Shown: piece by piece, positions 59,565 through 64,000 of the stretch
How positions within the stretch are numbered: the stretch's first letter is position 1
Layout: each line of letters starts with the position of its first letter
Assembly (NCBI GenBank): GCA_031841125.1
Contig: CM063114.1
Span: 9,734,001 to 9,798,000, forward strand
Length of the DNA: 64,000 nt
Source: Acanthococcus lagerstroemiae
Taxonomy: Eukaryota > Arthropoda > Insecta > Hemiptera > Eriococcidae
Direction: 5' to 3'
The notes under the pieces: generated by a model
Database searches by the model: none
What the model saw: the letters and a program-made list of their open reading frames with translations, nothing else
Told to the model about the DNA's origin: nothing
Program-made: the position numbers and the translations under genes

Positions 59565-60304
59565 TACATCAAATGACGCTATAAAATGAGTTGCGGAAAA
59601 AAATGGACGTAGGCCGTTTTGGAATATTGCTCCTCCTTTGTATATTTAATTTGCTTTTCCCCAAAAATCATAAATTCTCTCCAAATTCTTTTTGGGGAAA
59701 AAATCATCCTTTTTTAAATATGAACTCCGGAATATTAGCAAAGGAAGAAAGTGAACATGTGAACAAGTATCACTGAAAGGTCAAAATTAGTTTTTGTTTT
59801 TGCAATGTAGGATCCCTAATAACATTGAATGTTATGAGCCCAGGAAAAGAGTCGTGTGTGTGTGAGAGAGAGAGAGAGAGAGACCAGATCTCACATCTAT
59901 ACAATGCTATACTCCAAAAGGGGAGTTACAAAAAGGTTCAAAATGTTTACCGCTAAGTGGACTTAAATGTCAGATGATTAAATGTCTCTTCCTTCTCTTG
60001 AGAATGCATACTGTTACTGCAATTTCACAATACCTTCTGTTCAGAAGAGATAAGGAAGTAGGAAGAGTGAGGGCAAAATACAGTTACGTTTTAAATGAAT
60101 GAACGAATTGGGATTGTGTGCCATTGTCAGTTCTGTTTCGCAATAAAACAGAAGCAAGCAACTGACCAGAAACAATCGTCTAATTAAGATATCAATTTAC
60201 TAAAAATTATCTGAAATTGACCGAATGAAAAGAAGAAAGAGAAATTCAATGTATTTATTGTAATCAAAGTAAAATATAAAAATCATAGAAATGTTTAAAA
60301 CGCT

Positions 60305-61750
60305 CCTGGCCATACACAATACAACTAAAAGACAAACTGGAAAAAAGAACATTAAACAACAATGGCAAACTGGTATCATTGGACGTAACAAATATGTTTG
60401 GAAACATATCAAAACAAGAACTAACAACAATACTGAAGAACGAGTACAAAAACAACACAGAAGGAACTGCATACGCCAACATCACAAAAGAAATCATAAA
60501 CCATAAACTACTACCAGTTTCACAACAAATATTCCGAATAAACGGAAGGCCTAGCAATGGGGTCACCACTGTCACCCATTCTAGCCGAAATATACATGAA
60601 CAACTTTGAAAACGACCACAGCAAACAAAAGAACATGAAGCTATGGATAGGATATGTAGACAACATACTAATCATCTGGGCAAGAACAGACAGACAACTG
60701 GACCAATTTCTCTCAGAAACAAACAATATTTAAATAACAAACATAAAGTTCACAATTGAAAAGGGCAATAAAATCATAAACTACGTTGATCTAACAGTAC
60801 AAATAAAAGACAACAAGATACAGTACAACATTAACAGAAAACCCACCCACACGGCCGCAATAATACCCAACAACGCATTCCAATATCAAAAACACAAAAT
60901 AGCAGCACTACATACTGCAACAGAGCAATCAACATATTAAATGACAACAACCACAGAACACTAGAAATCAACAAAATCAATCAAATAGCCATTAATAACA
61001 AATACCAACCACAAACAGCAGACAGAATAATGAACAAACTAATGGAATAAAAAAGTACAGACGTAGAACCAACAACCACAAAAACCGACAAATACTTAGG
61101 AGCAATACCATTCACAGGGACATATACATACAAAATACAGGAAATCTTTAACCAATACAACATAAAACTCGGCATCAGAAACGGACCACCTTTGATCAAA
61201 TAAATAAGCAATGACAAAACAGAAACACAGGATAGGAACAACAGCAACAGAGTATACAGACTACAGTGTGAACACTGTGACATAACCTACGTAGGAGAAA
61301 CAGGCAGAAAATAAACATGAAAGATCACAGAAGCTGAAGGATGACAAATCATTCTTTGGAAAACACTGCAATAACCAGGGACACAACAACCACAAGTTGA
61401 CGAGAAAATGCAAAATCCTACACACAGAAAACAACAAAAGAAAAAGAAAATTAAAAGAACAACTTGAGATGATGAAGGCACAAACAAAACAAAACAACTT
61501 AATAAACACACCAACCAACTTCTAAAGCGAAAACCTATTCCAACCAAATACATAACACTCACTGATTGGACAGACTACAAAACCACAGACAACCAATAGG
61601 AACACATACCAAATAGGTATTACCAAACGGTACTACACACCACTATAAGTACAGGACGACAAAGAGGAAAGTATTGGGGGTACTCCATTGATGATGGCAT
61701 GCATAGCAACTGAAAGCGCTCTTGACTACAGAAGGGAGAAAGTATGAATT
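60305..61750 (+). pseudogene. Penelope-like element, 5'-truncated, with GIY-YIG domain
   Basis: The plus strand encodes, with frameshifts, a Penelope-like reverse transcriptase. KLVSLDVTNMFGNISKQELT lies near 60367, then IINHKLLPVSQQIFRINGRP near 60495, then (next frame) LAMGSPLSPILAEIYMNNFE near 60553 and KLWIGYVDNILIIWARTD near 60640. The usual YVDD is YVDN here. NYVDLTVQIKDNKI and NRKPTHTAAIIPNNAF follow near 60780-60880. After a spacer with several stops comes VYRLQCEHCDITYVGETGRK near 61253, the core of a GIY-YIG endonuclease, then SFFGKHCNNQGHNNHKLTRK. The element copies itself by target-primed reverse transcription in the nucleus. Stops, frameshifts and the YVDN change mark this copy as dead. 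Confidence 0.85.
61689..61720 (+). ncRNA. Possible decayed hammerhead ribozyme of the Penelope-like element
   Basis: 'tgatgatggc', then 'tgcatagca' (a 3-bp stem TGC/GCA with an ATA loop), then 'gaaagcgct', has the order CUGAUGA - stem II - GAAA of hammerhead ribozymes known from Penelope-like elements. The first core base is changed (TTGATGA) and stem II is only partly paired, so activity is doubtful. Confidence 0.35.
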
Positions 61751-61779
61751 GGCACACCCGAAATTTGGAACAAATTAAA

Positions 61780-63085
61780 AATCATCAATCAATTGAAAGT
61801 AATGAGTTTATTACAACTAATCAGTTCAACAAAACTGATTGACTAATCAGTTATTTGATATTGATTATTTCATCAATGCAAATCTATTCATCAATTCTGA
61901 TCAATTTATTAAAATTGATTAATTTTCTCCTCTTGATTGATATCTTTTTTAAAATTGGTTGATTATAGATTTGACTTGATTGTTTAAAGTTTATTAATCC
62001 AAATCTGTGGATAATTAAAATTAATTAATTATTCATAGTTGATTGTTTATTTAAAATTGATTAATTCTTATTTACAATTGACCACCTTTTAAAAAATTTT
62101 TTTCTTTCAAATTGATTAATTATTTAAAATTAATTATCTTACTAAAAATTTTCATTTAAATTGTCCATTATTTCAAATTTATCAAAGATTTGAAACTAAT
62201 TATTTGTTTAAAATGGACCAATCAGTTAAAACTGATTAATAGTTAAAAACTAATTGGTCGTTTAAAACTGATTATTCAAAATTAATTTATTGATTCTTTG
62301 AAAATGACCTACTATTTGAAACTGAAATGATTTAAAACTGATTCATTATTTGAAAATTATCAATTATTGGAAACAGATCTTTTGTTTTGAAATTCATCAA
62401 TTGTTTAAAACTAGTTAGTTTATCACAATTAGCGATCCCCCCTTATTCTGATGCAGGCCCATTTGGGGCGTTTCCAGGATAGGGGATGCGGTATCCCGGG
62501 GCCAATTTGGCATGTATGTATCGCAATACGCCCCTCTATTATCAATCACAATTGATCTGTTGTTTAAAACTGAACTGAGAATGATTAATTATTAGGAACT
62601 GATTGATTAATCGCAATAAATTATTTAATTGAATAAATAAAATTAATTATTTCTGTTAATCTAATTAGTAGTTTAATTAATTAATCTAGATTAGTTAATT
62701 TATTAGGATTTATTGAATAGTGACAAATGATTACGAATGCTAATTATTAATCTAAATTGATTGATTATTTGAAATTGATAAATTTATTTAAATACATAGG
62801 TCAGTTAGGCGAAAATAATTTATTATTTTAAATGTTATTGATTAGTGGAAACTGATTAGTAAAAGTAAATGAAATAATGAAAACTGTTTTCGTTTGTAAT
62901 GGAGGCATCAAAAATTTCGAGTATGGCAGTTAACAAATTAATTGTTATCAATTAATCTAAGTCTGCTAATCAAGAATTTAAATTCACTAATTATTAATTA
63001 AAACTATTTGTTAGGTTGAATCTGATTAATTTTTAAAAATTGACTGATGATCTGAAATTGACTGGTTTATCAAAATTAATTAGTT
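61780..63085. repeat. AT-rich degenerate array, unit about 20 bp
   Basis: Hundreds of variants of 'ttgattaattatttaaaac' run through the block. It is interrupted by a GC-rich segment at 62431-62544 that shows no similarity to the array and is flanked by 'atcacaatt' on both sides. Confidence 0.65.
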
Positions 63086-63094
63086 TTATATATA

Positions 63095-63303
63095 GGCGCA
63101 ACCAAGAGGCTATGGGGCTATAGTCCCCCCCCCCCTCCCAAAAAAACAACAAAAAACAAAACACAAAACAACTGAGTTTTTTTTTCTCTAAATCTTAGTG
63201 AGTAAGTGAAGTAATTTAAACTGTTCATTTCGCTTCAGAAAATTTACCTTCCCCCGACTTTTATCTGGTTCAGCCCCTCCCAGTAGTAATTCCTAGTTGC
63301 GCC
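63095..63303. mobile_element. TA-flanked MITE, GGCGCAAC ends
   Basis: Starts 'ggcgcaaccaagagg' and ends 'tcctagttgcgcc', with TA on both sides (63093-63094, 63304-63305). A C-run of about 11 lies near 63126. About 209 bp, no coding capacity. Confidence 0.65.
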
Positions 63304-63305
63304 TA

Positions 63306-64000
63306 TGGTTTCATAAGATTCATCAATAATTCATTGAATTATTTGATGATATGAAATTAAACGATTCATTAATTCAATTGATTTGATTTATTTAGAAAAA
63401 TCAGTTTTTCTAATACGCATAGGCTGCGATAGATCACCCTTCTTTGATTCTATTAAATCTTGCCTAACTTAGATTTAGTCACGTTTTGGGATTTTAAAAA
63501 AATCTTATTTCGATGGTTTTCAACGTATAATCTTTCAGTATAATCTTTGTGGTCAAGAATTGGTCATTTTGGACTTGATTTTGTCTTGGTTCGAGTTACA
63601 TGTGGTTTTGATTTCAGATTTTTGTGTCTTATAGTCTTGATTCATCCCATCTTTTTTTGGTCTTGATTTGATGAGTTTCTAGTTTTTAATGTGTTTTGGT
63701 CTTCGTTGGATGTTTGTGCTCTGTTGCTGCTTGCTTTGTTTAGATCATTTGTTGATTTTTGACCGTAATTTTGATTTATCGTTCTTGATTACTAGTCATT
63801 TGTAATCAAGGAAACATTTCTGGTTTTTTACTGTTTTTAAATGTGCAAGTTACTGTTTTCTTTTTGTTTTTTTTTAAATTTCATTAATTCGACAAATATA
63901 TCTGGCACCCGAATACACTTATTACAAAAAGTATGGAAGCTTCTACACTACTAGTCCCTACTGAGTCATTGATTGGTAGAGGGCTACGAGGGACAAGGAA
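63306..64000. other. No gene; 'gtcttgattt' degenerate repeats
   Basis: From about 63540 to 63800 variants of 'ggtcttgatttgatgag' recur irregularly. Nothing else was recognised before the window ends. Confidence 0.35.

Noticed and set aside
60264..60575. 103-residue minus-strand frame rich in hydrophobic residues
   Set aside because: Antisense of the Penelope-like reverse transcriptase; the hydrophobicity comes from translating the A-rich strand backwards. The same holds for the minus-strand frames at 60981-61562.

Overview
The window looks like non-coding, repeat-dense DNA from an animal nuclear genome, most likely an arthropod. It is AT-rich, has no operon-like gene packing, and carries decayed LINE, Penelope-like, SINE and hAT-type copies of kinds common in arthropod genomes. 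No conserved single-copy host gene could be recognised. Nearly all open frames are short and random-looking or are shadows of repeats. Two stretches (about 3.0-3.5 kb and 37.84-38.02 kb) have splice-like borders and might be exons; both calls are weak. Species-level identity cannot be read from the sequence.

Layout. 0-3 kb: degenerate tandem repeats, then a tRNA-derived SINE (family A, minus strand) split by a hAT-type element, which is itself split by a 173-bp foldback MITE, each insertion with its own target-site duplication (TSD). 3-4.2 kb: CpG-rich possible exon region. 4.3-5.0 kb: a dispersed repeat (second copy inverted at 15.4-15.9 kb) interrupted by a second tRNA-derived SINE (family B) joined to the 5' end of U2 snRNA. 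5-14.5 kb: AT-rich degenerate satellite blocks, another SINE A, short tandem arrays, hAT-type MITEs and an RTE-type LINE fragment. 14.8-26.3 kb: degenerate 'gactc' satellite blocks, SINE copies, a TA-flanked element carrying three hairpins, a roughly 100-bp tandem array holding a MITE and a SINE, an 800-bp hAT-type element, and a MITE with an internal minisatellite. 29-35.4 kb: palindromic MITEs, a 980-bp inverted-repeat element, an RTE-type LINE interrupted by a 5'-truncated R1/I-like LINE with poly(A) and TSD, and complex inverted repeats. 36-49 kb: foldbacks, an interspersed unit of at least 230 bp, and nested MITEs. 53-57.4 kb: a 1.47-kb hAT-type element with perfect TSD and an I-superfamily LINE with RNase H. 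60.2-61.75 kb: a Penelope-like element with reverse transcriptase, GIY-YIG endonuclease and a possible decayed hammerhead ribozyme. 61.8-64 kb: AT-rich degenerate tandem repeats with a TA-flanked MITE.

The elements do not form a pathway. The autonomous-type remnants (RTE, R1/I, I with RNase H, Penelope-like) are all truncated or frameshifted, and the SINEs and MITEs would have depended on enzymes supplied elsewhere. What makes the window informative is the order of nesting, the exact TSDs, and the re-use of the same hairpin or core modules inside elements with different termini.
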